In this document: positions 10,709 to 19,983 of the stretch, piece by piece | Position numbering within the stretch: the first letter of the stretch is position 1 | Layout of the letters: each line of letters opens with the position of its first letter | From: Skeletonema tropicum | Taxonomy: Eukaryota > Bacillariophyta > Thalassiosirophyceae > Thalassiosirales > Thalassiosiraceae | Reading direction: 5' to 3' | DNA length: 64,000 nt | Assembly: GCA_037178625.1 (NCBI GenBank) | Contig: CM074128.1 | Location: forward strand, 2,356,001 to 2,420,000 | Program-made: the position numbers and the translations under genes | The notes under the pieces: generated by a model | Told to the model about the DNA's origin: nothing | Databases searched by the model: none | The model's input: only the letters and a program-made list of their open reading frames with translations

Positions 10709-10754
10709 CGGATTCGTATTCGGTATTCGTATTCGGAGACGGTGGGGGACGGCC
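10709..10754 (-). repeat. Right terminal inverted repeat of Harbinger element 1
   Basis: 46 bp that read, on the minus strand, GGCCGTCCCCCACCGTCTCC followed by CGAATACGAA units. It has one more partial unit than the left arm. TTA follows at 10755-10757. Confidence 0.85.
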
Positions 10755-10868
10755 TTAGTTACTTTACTTTTATGTCTTAGGTGCCCTGCTCTCTTTCTAG
10801 AGCGAGATGGAAAGCTGGCTGTGATGCTGCGAAATAATCTTCAGATCACGGACAGGATTTAGAATCTC

Positions 10869-10914
10869 TTGATAAAGTAGTACTTGTTCTTGATAAAGTA
10901 GTACTTGTAGTGGA
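10869..10914. repeat. Direct 23-bp tandem duplication
   Basis: CTTGATAAAGTAGTACTTGT occurs twice in immediate succession between Harbinger element 1 and the 3' end of the ankyrin gene. Confidence 0.7.
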
Positions 10915-11014
10915 ATTATTGGTTGTTTTTACAGATTATATGCAGTTATGCTGTATGTACATGGTGTATCGAATCTCGCGAAATGTTTACACATCAATGC
11001 TCTCAGTGCATTAT

Positions 11015-11857
11015 TTAATCATATAACGAAACACGACGATGCATGATTAATCCACAACGCCTCTTCGATGGGTGACTTTGACTTTGAATCGCCTTCTTGG
11101 TTACTTGATGTTCCTCTTTTACTGGCGGCCTTGGCGATGTTCTCTTTGCCGACGAGGCTGCCTTCTGGGTTGCCTTTTGTAACAGCTTTACAAGCTTCAT
11201 ATCGGCATTAGCAATGATGGCATACTCTACTGGATTCATTTCATCTTCGTCTTCTAAAACAGCTGCTTCCAGTGACTCGGAAAGAAGTGCCCTTACTGCA
11301 TCATAAGAGGGTTCTCGGCCTTTTTCATCCTCAGAGTCTTCAAAGAGATTGCAGTGTCGATCACATGCAAGATGCAGAGGTGTGCGCATATCTTCGTCTT
11401 GAACAGTGCATGTGCTAGGATCGGCGTGGGCAAGAGTCTTGATGACATGTGGGTGGGCGGAACACCCGGCGGCAATATGAAGTGGCGTCCGTCCAAGACA
11501 ATCTTGGGCGGAAACGAGCTCCGGTCGTAGGCGAATCATATGAGTGATAATTTCCACCGGCGGCTCATGGCGGCAGCAGGCGTGAAGAAGAGTCATGCCA
11601 TTGAATCGATCAGTGCATCGGATGAGAATGTCGGAGACTAAATGGAAGATTTGTTCATTGCTCAAGGCAATTTGTTGAAAAACGGACCATCTTTTCGAAG
11701 CGATTACACCAAGCAACGTTGCGATCTTTTGGAGGAAGCTTTCGTCTATTGTCGTGGAGGAAATCATGGTGCTTTTAGTTTGTTTGTCTTGGGTGTTGCA
11801 GTGATTGCTTCTATCGTACTCCTTACTTCTTCGATGTAATAATTTATGAAGAAACAT
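11015..11857 (-). CDS. Ankyrin-repeat protein
   Basis: 280 residues from an ATG at 11857. The middle holds three ankyrin repeats: GMTLLHACCRHEPPVEIITHM, GRTPLHIAAGCSAHPHVIKTL (shown by the TPLH core), and MRTPLHLACDR followed by an acidic insertion (EDSEDEKGREPS). A degenerate fourth unit contains NPVEYAII. The C-terminus is Lys/Arg/Ser-rich and could include a nuclear signal (inference). Ankyrin repeats mediate protein binding; no enzymatic domain is visible. No intron needed. The downstream neighbour is the Harbinger element, so the gene sits at the edge of repeat-rich DNA. Confidence 0.7.
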   Translation of the reverse strand: MFLHKLLHRRSKEYDRSNHCNTQDKQTKSTMISSTTIDESFLQKIATLLGVIASKRWSVFQQIALSNEQIFHLVSDILIRCTDRFNGMTLLHACCRHEPPVEIITHMIRLRPELVSAQDCLGRTPLHIAAGCSAHPHVIKTLAHADPSTCTVQDEDMRTPLHLACDRHCNLFEDSEDEKGREPSYDAVRALLSESLEAAVLEDEDEMNPVEYAIIANADMKLVKLLQKATQKAASSAKRTSPRPPVKEEHQVTKKAIQSQSHPSKRRCGLIMHRRVSLYD

Positions 11858-12095
11858 TCAGTTCGTATTTCGAGGGAAGGACAGTGGAGGCGGAGTAACT
11901 CTTGTGTCGACTGTGGAGCGGAGAAGTTGCTGAATCCTGAACTAGCTTATGTAGGAATGAAAGGCCTAAACTTGAAGGACGGGGGAGAACATGAGACACT
12001 CACGGAGAATCACCGTAATGTAGGAATGAAAGGCCTAAGCATTGAAGAACGCATGGGAATGAAAGGCTTAAGCATTGAAGAACGCACGGGGATAA
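11858..12095. repeat. Repeat-rich intergenic DNA with GGAATGAAAGGC units
   Basis: Three units containing GGAATGAAAGGC(C/T)TAA, two of them followed by GCATTGAAGAACGCA. A phrase like GAGCGGAGAAGTTG also occurs here and again near 12462 and 13046. A plus-strand frame starting at 11846 spans these repeats and enters the inverted-repeat element; I do not regard it as a gene. Confidence 0.55.
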
Positions 12096-12397
12096 GGAGG
12101 GGGCAATTTAATCTTTATGTTTACCCCCCCTTCGGACCCCAAATTGTGGGGAACACTAACAAACTGACCTTCATATTAGAGGGAAAATGAAAATATTTTG
12201 AGATAACTACCAGAATTTGAAATTGGGGATATATCTCAAAATAGTTCGGGGGGATAGCCCGCTGTTACCCCCTGATTCGTAGGTCCTCGATTCATCTACA
12301 CTGGGGTGAAACTAGCCGGGGTAAACCTGTGGTACCCCCCCAACCCTTCCAGCGAAGTAACTGGATAGGAACATAAAGATTTTAAGTTGCCCCCACC
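12096..12397. mobile_element. MITE-like element, 302 bp, with TAA duplication
   Basis: The left end reads GGAGGGGGCAATTTAATCTT and the right end is its near-perfect reverse complement (GGTGGGGGCAACTTAAAATC on the minus strand); both continue into TTTATGTT. TAA flanks both sides (12093-12095 and 12398-12400). There is no coding capacity. The 3-bp TAA duplication is what PIF/Harbinger machinery leaves, so it may be mobilised by that family, although its ends differ from the two larger elements. Confidence 0.7.
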
Positions 12398-12660
12398 TAA
12401 GACACAAGCAACGGGAAATCACTCGTCTGTTGGTCTGCTTTTGTGAGTTGTAACTTTTTTATGGAGCGGAGAAGTTGGTGCGGATAGGAATAAAAGACAT
12501 CATTGAAGAGCGTGCTTGAAGAAACGGGGAAGATAAGGTATGTATGATATGAGACAAGTCTGCTTTTGTCTGTTACTTTTTTTAACGGCATTTACTCCGA
12601 GTTTTACATACGCCACTCAAAAATGCATAGGAGTAAAAAGTAAAAAATGTACTTCTAGAC

Positions 12661-12685
12661 CGGACCAGCTCGGCTTGCTGGTCCG
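12661..12685. other. Perfect 9-bp hairpin
   Basis: CGGACCAGC and GCTGGTCCG flank a 7-nt loop (TCGGCTT). No gene ends here, so a terminator role is not supported. It lies between the MITE and the duplicated segments. Confidence 0.4.
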
Positions 12686-12789
12686 CTAAGTAAGTATTTT
12701 GGACAAAAATGTGTTGAAGGCCGTGCCCTCCATCCGCCCGAGAGTCAAAAAGAGTCTGGCAGGAAGAGGTTAACTTTATACGAAATACC

Positions 12790-13213
12790 TGATTCTGGAT
12801 ATTCACGTGTAGGCCTTTAACGTAGGAACAAGTATGTCACTGGGAACTACGATTAACTTCAAATGAAGTTAGGTATATAGCCTTGTTGAATGTGGAGCGT
12901 TTTTGTCGGGAAGGCTTAAGAAACGACATGGACAAAAATCTGATTGTGGATATTCACGTCTATGCCTGTGACGTAGGAATAAGTACGTTACGTGGGACTA
13001 CTTACGATTAACTTCAAATGAAGTTACTCTTGCGCTTGTTGAGCGTAGAGCGGAGAAATGAGAAGTTGATGCTGAGCGCATCCTCATGTAGGAATGGATT
13101 GCCTTCTCTTTAAGTACAGAAGGGGAACTTGAGACGCGGCTACTGTGTTCGTCTGCTTAAATTGCTTGTCGTACTTTTTTTGTCGGGAAGGCCTTACAGA
13201 AACGACATGGACA
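12790..13213. repeat. Diverged direct repeats of about 110 bp plus a shorter shared block
   Basis: The segment 12790-12899 (with GATTAACTTCAAATGAAGTT) recurs at 12940-13052 with scattered changes. A second block with TTGTCGGGAAGGC and AAACGACATGGACA occurs at 12899-12935 and again at 13175-13213. No coding frame persists through both copies. It looks like old, locally duplicated non-coding DNA, perhaps remains of a transposon. Confidence 0.55.
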
Positions 13214-13800
13214 GTTCTAATTTACGTCACACCACCACTCAACCCCTGCTCAAACAATGCATACGGTGGGTGGGTTTGCTCAAACAATGCATACGATTAG
13301 ATTACGATTGGACTCGGCTCATCAGGTTCCATTCTATTTCACGGAGTCAAGAAGTGACGGAGTCGCAAGCTTATTCGTTAGATAAGATCATAAGTGTCAC
13401 TATGTTTGCAACAAAACATCCGTCACAGTCTTTACTTCTTCGTGATGTTAAAGATAATCCTAACGTTGAACTTGAAGTTGCATGCTCAAGTTGTGTTTGG
13501 GCCGAAAAAAACTACACAGGACATGTTCAGACTTCTCCCGAAGAGATCATGAAGTTATTCATGTTTGTGTCACATCTTCCAGCCAAGCTCTTTTAGTTGA
13601 TCGTAAAGCAGCTTCGTTATTATCGAGGCAAAGAAGATGTACTCAGCTTCCTCTCATAAAATCAACAACCAAAACTTGTATCACAGTATTATATCCTACA
13701 CTAACCAATATCTCTGCTCACCTTTCCTGGCGAGATATCTACATAAAAACAAATCTCTTCGTCCATTCCTGCGAGTTAGATCTTCCATCCTCCGATCAAG

Positions 13801-16151
13801 ATGAATAGCATTGGCACCGACAGAGCAAACTCTTCGAATAGTAGCAGCAGCCTCAGTTGCTCCAAACGAAAGCGCAGAAGCATCAGCTATTCCGATCAGA
13901 CCGATGAAAACGTCGTCTCCAATACCAGTGCCCCGGTACAAAACGATATCGTTCTTCTGAACAATCTCGGCGTTGATTGCTTTGAGCATGGTATCCTAAC
14001 CGATGCAACCAAATGCTTTCAAGATGCCATGGAAATGTTCTCAAGTAGACCTGGTGGTAGGATTCCTGCCACATCGATGAGCAGTCAGGTGTCTTGCGCC
14101 CCGTTGGACTCGACAAGTAAGTCTTTTCCCGATGAATCTCTTGTTGCTACATCTACCCAAGACCAAGACGTCATCATGGAGGATGCAGATTCTTCTGTAG
14201 CTGATTCTGAAGCACCTGGGGCTGAAATGCTCCGATTATCTGCTGCTCCAACAACAAAATGCCCATCTTCTCCGCCTGGATCAGAGTATGACGAAGGAAT
14301 GAATTGCTACAACCGACCTCTTCGTATTGAGGATACCAAGTCGGACGATTACCAGAGCACTGCTCCTACGCTCTTGTTCAATATCGGTCAGCTTCATGCA
14401 CTGGAAGAAGATGATACTACGGCAGGAAAGATACTTTCTTCAAGCTATTGGATGTTCTTCAGCAAAGTTCCGAATCAAATTATCGTGATGGAGGTAGACT
14501 TGACTACGATGAATCCATCGATGCTATTCCGATCTTGCACAATCTCGCAAGAATTTATTACCGTTCCCAGAACTACGAGATCGCCTTGGATATGTACTCT
14601 AGAGCACTTCGCATTGCTCAACAAGAGGGGCAAGTATCCTGTGCGCTGGCCAACACTCTCAACTGTATAGGTGTGGTTTTCTTTCATATGGGTGGGAGTA
14701 GTGAAAAGAATGCCATCAAGGCTCTGAATATGTTCAATGCAAGTCTAGATGTCCGCAGGAAACTCATTGAGCAAGCAGCGGATCCTAATCACAACTCCAC
14801 CAAAGTGATGAGGCAAGAGTTGGCCACGACAATGAACAACAAAGGTAGAATCCATTACATGATGGGTGATCACAATGCTGCAATGGTAATATACATTGAT
14901 GCTCTCAGGCTCCGACGAGAGATACTTCCCTATCCACATCTGGATTTGGCCGCGTCTGCGTATAACTTGGGTCAGACTTATCATCAACTAGGCAACTTAT
15001 CCGAGGCTATGAAGCTTTATCAAGAGTTTCACTCCATCGTTACTCGCTTCTTTGTCGGAGAGGATCATCGAAATTTGGCTATCATACTCAAATGTATGGC
15101 TCAGGTCCACCATGATCAGTCTCAATACGAGGAGGCTGCCAAGTTGTACTTCAAGTCTTTGGAAACTACAAAGGCTGCGCTAGGGGATTTCCATCCTGAG
15201 GTGGCGTCACTTCTTAACAAAATTGGCAACATGTACTACGAGAATTCAGATTTTGATTCTGCAATCCGGGTATATGAAGAGGGTTTGGTGGTAGAGCGTG
15301 CAGTTTTGCAACATGATCATCCTAACATTGTTGTCACATTGACGAACATCGCCCAAAGTCAGAAGCACAAAGGTAACTACTACGCAGCTTTGGAGAGATA
15401 TAGTGAGGCTTATACCCTTCAGAAGGTCATTCTTGGAGCCAGTAATCCCAAGGTAGCCGTGACATTGAGCAATGTGGCACAAGTAAGCTGTCGTCTTGGT
15501 CGTTTCACGCGAGCATTTGATGCATACCAAGAGGTATTGCAGATTCGACGTGATGCTTTTGGAGACGAGCACGTCGAGGTAGCTGCAACCCTAAACTCAA
15601 TTGGCTTGGTGCTGTTTAAGCAAGGTTTTCACGGGCTTGCGATTGAAAGCTTTCGTGAAAGTCTTCGTGTCAGGAAACTCTGCTTGGGTAGTCAGCATCG
15701 TGATGTTGCAGTGGTTCTGTATAACATTGCTACTACCTACCTTGAACAAGGTGACGAAGAACTTGCTACAAAATATTATGCCGAGACTTTGAGTGTAGAA
15801 CGAACAGCATTGGGAAATGATCATCGAGATCTAGCGGTAACTCTTCAACACATTGGCCAAATTCATCGACAACGTGGTGAGCTAGATGTAGCTCTGGGCT
15901 ACTTCAAGGAGGCATTGCGTATTGAAAAGCTAAATCTTGGCGATTCAAGCCCTACCGTTGCGAGACTCCTCAACAAAATGGGAAACATTTACCTCGCCAA
16001 AGCAGATGTGACAAATATGATGCAATGTTTCACTGAGGCGGCTAGAATTTATGAACTTTGTGGCGAGACTCCCATCGAAGATCTAGAAATATCAGGCTAC
16101 AATTTCTATTCCTTGTCAATTACAAATCCTGAATGCGCAGCCGCAGCATAA
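13801..16151 (+). CDS. Kinesin-light-chain-type TPR protein
   Basis: ATG at 13801 (MNSIGTDRANSSNSSSSL), with a basic motif (SKRKRRSISYS) near residue 21. A first TPR-like helix pair follows (VLLNNLGVDCFEHGILTDATKCFQDAMEMF), then a Ser/Pro-rich linker and a long array of about ten 42-residue TPR units of the kinesin-light-chain/TPR_12 type, such as YEEAAKLYFKSLETTKAALGD and HPEVASLLNKIGNMYY. The frame changes near 14428-14434; one missing A in an AAA run restores ALEEDDTTAGK to DTFFKLLDVLQQ. About 780 residues. TPR arrays are docking platforms; the partner cannot be read from the sequence. No enzymatic domain seen. Confidence 0.75.
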
Positions 16152-17062
16152 GTCAAGTAGATTTTATTGTGTAAATATAAATTTTTGTAGGTATTGAATG
16201 AATGAACGATATTTACACTGGCCAAGAGGTTGTCACTGTGGTAATTAGCATCAGATCATCAATCGCATTCTACGTGGGTTGAAGATATGGTAGCTGCAAT
16301 GTTTAAATCAGCCCATATCAATATCACTTCAAGTAAAAAGCGTAGATAAACATTTTTCGACATCTTCGTCATCACTTTGGAAGGCATGCATTCGATGCAG
16401 AGCACCATGTTCAAACGATATGGGATGACCATTTTGATCCGCATCCGGACATGATAGCATGTATTGGCAAAGTTAACAAACGTGCTTCTTATGGACCGCG
16501 AAAAAGTGAGGAAGAAAAAGCGATAGAGGAAGAGCGTAGACTAGAGAGCGAAAGATGGAGAAACAGCGACAGAGGGCAGATCAAGGGCAGATGATGGAAT
16601 GCTGCAGAAAGCGATTAGAGGGAGAGCGTAGACTAGAGCGAAAGATGGAGAAACAACGACAGAGGGCAGATGGAATGCTAATGCTACATATTCACACACA
16701 CATATATATATATATGAAATGATGTGGTGACGGACGAGACTACTTAGTGGACAGCGCAACGAATAAGGAGGCCAATTCTATTGTTGTTACATAGTGGGGA
16801 TAAGTAGTAGCCTAATTAGTACTCCTCATTCCTATGTTGCAAAAGTAAATCAACCCAGTCGGAGATAGTTTGTCCAGTGTCGTCCCAGATCACACCCGAA
16901 GTCTTGTCAATGCCCGAAGCCCACTATTGTATCTTTCAAGCAAGGCCAGGATCAATACATAGTTGTTGTATGCATATGCCAGCTAGCGCCTCTGCACATT
17001 CTTTTATGTGCCCTGCTCGGCACTGTCCTTGGAAGTACATACTTGCACGGACGAGCTCTCTG
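16152..17062. other. Intergenic region with local duplication and AT microsatellite
   Basis: No credible gene. It contains two near-identical copies of about 62 bp (16520-16581 and 16611-16671, with CGAAAGATGGAGAAAC) and a CACACATATATATATATATG run near 16693-16713. The rest shows nothing I can name. Confidence 0.5.
16520..16671. repeat. Purine-rich duplication, two copies of about 62 bp
   Basis: Copies at 16520-16581 and 16611-16671 differ at a few bases and are separated by a related purine-rich stretch. Confidence 0.7.
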
Positions 17063-17647
17063 CTACCGCGCAAAAAAATTGCTCCCAGCAAAAAATTGTT
17101 CCAGCGCGCTCTCACGCACTAGTTATTCCCTTGCACGCACAAAAGTAGCTTACAACCATGTCAGCACCCCCTCCACCTGGCCATAATACATTCGACAAAA
17201 AAGGCGATCGAGAATGCCAAACTAAACACTATCCGAATATAATTATTCCTTGGATGACCCATCTATATCTAGTCCTCATTGAGTTATCTTCAAATGTTCC
17301 TGGGTGATTTTCAACATTTTTACTAGTTAAAATCACTAGGTAAAATCGCCTAAACAACCCATCTGACCCATGCTAATTGACCACATCAGGACGAATACAG
17401 CAGTTACAACGTTGATCAGTGGCTCTATCGACAGCCAATAATGTGTGCTATCACATAACACCTGGTTATTCTAGTGCACAAGTATACCAAGAAACTTACC
17501 AGGCTACGGAGTGGATATGTCGACATGGTTGCTAAGAATTTTGTGCGAGTTCGAGTTGGAACTCGTGACTAAAGTACTTGCTAATCACTTTTTTTACTAG
17601 CGAACTCGGGACCTAAATGCTCCGGGAGCAATTTTTTTGCGCGGTAG
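17063..17647. mobile_element. MITE-like element, 585 bp, perfect 24-bp inverted ends, 4-bp duplication
   Basis: The left end (17063-17086, starting CTACCGCGCAAAAAAATTGC) and the right end (17624-17647) are perfect reverse complements over 24 bp. TCTG flanks both sides (17059-17062 and 17648-17651), a candidate 4-bp target-site duplication. No coding frame is convincing inside. Perfect ends suggest recent activity. The superfamily is unknown: the 4-bp duplication does not fit Harbinger (3 bp) or Tc1 (TA). Confidence 0.6.
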
Positions 17648-17693
17648 TCTGCTGCGCTAGCTGTCTATCTGGGACTACGAAAATTTTTGTGCG

Positions 17694-17733
17694 CGGAACG
17701 CGCGCGCGTTCCGGAGGAACGGCCGAAGGCCGT
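17694..17733. repeat. GC-rich palindromes
   Basis: A perfect 20-bp palindrome of CG dinucleotides flanked by GGAA/TTCC (17694-17713), followed by a second one, ACGGCC GAA GGCCGT (17719-17733). Both could extrude or form RNA hairpins. They adjoin the 585-bp MITE on its right side. Confidence 0.5.
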
Positions 17734-17925
17734 ATTTCTCCGTGTTTTGACGAACTTTTTGCCATCACCATGGTGACACCAACTCTCCTATGGCACAATA
17801 TATAGATACAATCCTCTCTCAGTACTATTCATCAGGAAACCAACCAACAAAATAATAATAACAAAAATCATCGCAACCATTTTATTATTTTTGTTAATAT
17901 TTTTACTACCACAATTCACCACAAT

Positions 17926-18060
17926 ATGTTCAACAATATTCTTCTCGCTCCAGACGGAGGATACGAATTCTCTAATGGCAACACCCCTACGCCCTCCCCT
18001 AATGGCACTTCTACACCCCTAGCTGACCATCCACCACAACCTCCGGCCAAATTGTGTTAG
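17926..18060 (+). CDS. Short frame, possible first exon (uncertain)
   Basis: 44 codons from ATG at 17926 (MFNNILLAPDGGYEFSNG) ending KLC-stop, rich in Pro and Thr. The context before it (Lys-codon-poor, AT-rich, many CAA/ACC) looks like a 5' leader. It may be the first exon of the unknown gene ending at 19283, but I cannot place a splice donor and acceptor with confidence. Confidence 0.2.
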   Translation: MFNNILLAPDGGYEFSNGNTPTPSPNGTSTPLADHPPQPPAKLC

Positions 18061-18563
18061 TGTATGTTATGATCTTCCGCTAGAGCCGCCGGTCGGCGTT
18101 ATAGGTGGCGAAATAATCAAAATATAGCGTGTTGTGTCAAAAAATACGGACACCGATCGAAGCATGTTAGTGTTTATGACATAAATCTTTGGCGGATAAC
18201 GCAACAAGTCAATGCAAGCCGTGGTGTAAATCGTCTTATGATATTTAAGGAAGGTGTCTGCAACATGGTACAATTATTGGAGGTCGTAGGTCTCGTTTGA
18301 TACGTTATGTGGATCGACTCACGTGTGCTCAGACGATGCTGCCGACGATGTCATTGCTACATTTAATGGTGTTTCGCCACTCATTCACTGAAACCGCCAC
18401 CCCAATGATCATCACAATATTCAGGTTCGATTTGCCGCTGAGAAAGGCTCTCCAAAACTGTTTCTACAAAATTATCCTTGTTATCTACCTATTTTGGAGA
18501 TGGTGAATATGCAATCGACACATCTGTTGGGTGTTTAATGACGCAATAAAATAGAAAGAGACG

Positions 18564-19283
18564 ATGTACCGAGCAAAACACTTTGAATTTACAATATTAA
18601 GAGCGATAACTCTCGTAGTTACAACGGAGAAGCAGGGGGAGAGGTTAGATAAGATGGAAAAGCTCCTATCCCAAGCGTTATCTGGAATTGACACTATCGT
18701 GCACCATGTGTGCCCTCCTGGTACTCCGTCACCTACCACCAAGAAACGCAAGACATCTGCACCCGAAGTGGCAGCTGCCGCTACTGCAACGACTGCTGTC
18801 ACAAACGGTAGTACTAAGAATGTGAATGACGAACTCATGTCCCCAAAGCGTACGATTGATTGGGAGACGCTTCTTAGACGAATGAATTGTGGCGCCTTTG
18901 TGCAAGAGGTGGTGTGGTGTAATGTAACTTTCCATCCTGATCACTTCTTGCCTGTCGTACAATCTGATTCTCAGAAGAGGAAGGGTAACCTTCGGAAGCT
19001 TAGACTTATTGCAACATCAGTTTTTGAGGGCATGGAGGAGGTTGCTGAATGTGCGGAGAAGGATGTTTTCCTTCGATCCAAAGTACCAAGAGGTACTATT
19101 CCTGGTGAATTTGTTGCACGTACTAAGTGGCTCAAGAACACCAAGAGCACCGCATCAAAAGTTGCAATTAAATTTGCGAAGTCTATTATCAAGAGGCTGC
19201 TTGTGGCGAACGGCAACTGCACAGAAGACGAATTTAGGAAGACGTTCAATAATCAAAAGTTGGATGTAATTCCTTTATATTAA
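18564..19283 (+). CDS. Unknown protein, probably the 3' part of a multi-exon gene or a transposon accessory ORF
   Basis: 239 residues if the ATG at 18564 is used. The first 20 residues look like intron translation; the convincing part begins near GERLDKMEKLLSQALSGIDTIVHHV, a probable coiled coil. A basic stretch (TKKRKTS) follows, an Ala/Thr linker, then a region with DWETLLRRMNCGAFVQEVVWCNVTF and a basic C-terminus (KSIIKRLLVANGNCTEDEFRKTF). I do not recognise a family. It lies between two repeat-rich zones and its composition resembles DNA-binding transposon accessory proteins, but that is only an impression. Confidence 0.4.
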   Translation: MYRAKHFEFTILRAITLVVTTEKQGERLDKMEKLLSQALSGIDTIVHHVCPPGTPSPTTKKRKTSAPEVAAAATATTAVTNGSTKNVNDELMSPKRTIDWETLLRRMNCGAFVQEVVWCNVTFHPDHFLPVVQSDSQKRKGNLRKLRLIATSVFEGMEEVAECAEKDVFLRSKVPRGTIPGEFVARTKWLKNTKSTASKVAIKFAKSIIKRLLVANGNCTEDEFRKTFNNQKLDVIPLY

Positions 19284-19930
19284 AATCGAGGCTTTGAAAA
19301 CAGCTGAGAATAAGTAGTAGTTCATACTTGAGTAATGTAATAAAAGTTTGTAGTGTTTTTACTGTGAGTACTTAATTATTATTTGCTTAGGTCGGGTTTC
19401 TTCCCGCCGTGTGGTTTTCTATGCACATGAGTCTTCCACTATAATACGGGCCTTTAGGTTATTTCTGTACCCACTTTAATTACGTGGCTACTGGGTAGTC
19501 TCCGTTCCTGGTGGACTCCCATTAGTATTCATGCGTTCCTGACTTCGGAGTTGTCCAGAAAATTTATATTATTATCTGCCATCTGCCTCCAAATCAACAG
19601 GGACTTTCTTGCAATGCCGCGTTTGAATTTGAATGCATTTGAATAAATTTGAATGGGTTCGACGGTAAGTAAGCAAGCCCAACAAGCTTCGTATTTGATT
19701 CAAACATCGTTTGAACATGTACCATACTGAATACAAATAAAACTGTTTTCCAAGTTTTCATTGATAATTGAAGCTTAGAAAAGATCCACCGTCCACTATC
19801 GAAGAAAATGACTCCCTGCCTGCCGCTCCTGGGATGGCATCTTGCCCATTGCTTCTAATTCTCTTTGCTACAGCCCAGTTCCACACTCAACCCACGACAC
19901 TGGTTGAGGAGCAGCTTCGCCACTGCCACA
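19284..19930. other. Intergenic region, 3' of the unknown gene
   Basis: AT-rich, with a few TTTGAAT repeats around 19621-19655. No gene or RNA that I can support. Confidence 0.3.
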
Positions 19931-19939
19931 TATATATAA
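19931..19939 (+). promoter_or_regulatory. Possible TATA box
   Basis: TATATATAA lies 45 bp before the ATG at 19984. Position and sequence would suit a TATA element with a short leader, but simple AT repeats are common here. Confidence 0.3.
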
Positions 19940-19983
19940 CAAAGTTTGACAGAGAGCGAAGAAGTAAGTAGTAGCCATCCATC

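Larger units (their letters stand above)
8042..10754. mobile_element. PIF/Harbinger DNA transposon, 2713 bp, internally deleted
   Basis: Both ends are seen directly. The left inverted repeat starts GGCCGGTCCCCACCGTCCCC and continues with CGAATACGAA repeats to 8080. The right end (10709-10754) is its imperfect reverse complement. The element is flanked on both sides by TTA (8039-8041 and 10755-10757). A 3-bp TWA/TAA-type duplication and GG-starting ends are hallmarks of PIF/Harbinger elements. Inside lie a G/C-tract tandem repeat, a microsatellite, a transposase with one frameshift and a missing catalytic segment, and a short leftover frame on the opposite strand. It is probably non-autonomous now. 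A sister element of nearly the same length sits at 49117-51831. Confidence 0.85.

Noticed and set aside
11846..12190. 114-residue plus-strand frame
   Set aside because: It overlaps the ankyrin start, crosses repeat units and runs into the MITE end; no protein-like conservation.
13129..13596. 155-residue plus-strand frame before the TPR gene
   Set aside because: It begins in duplicated non-coding DNA, has no ATG at its start and no recognisable motif.
16877..17122. 81-residue plus-strand frame
   Set aside because: It runs into the inverted end of the 585-bp element and shows no protein-like pattern.
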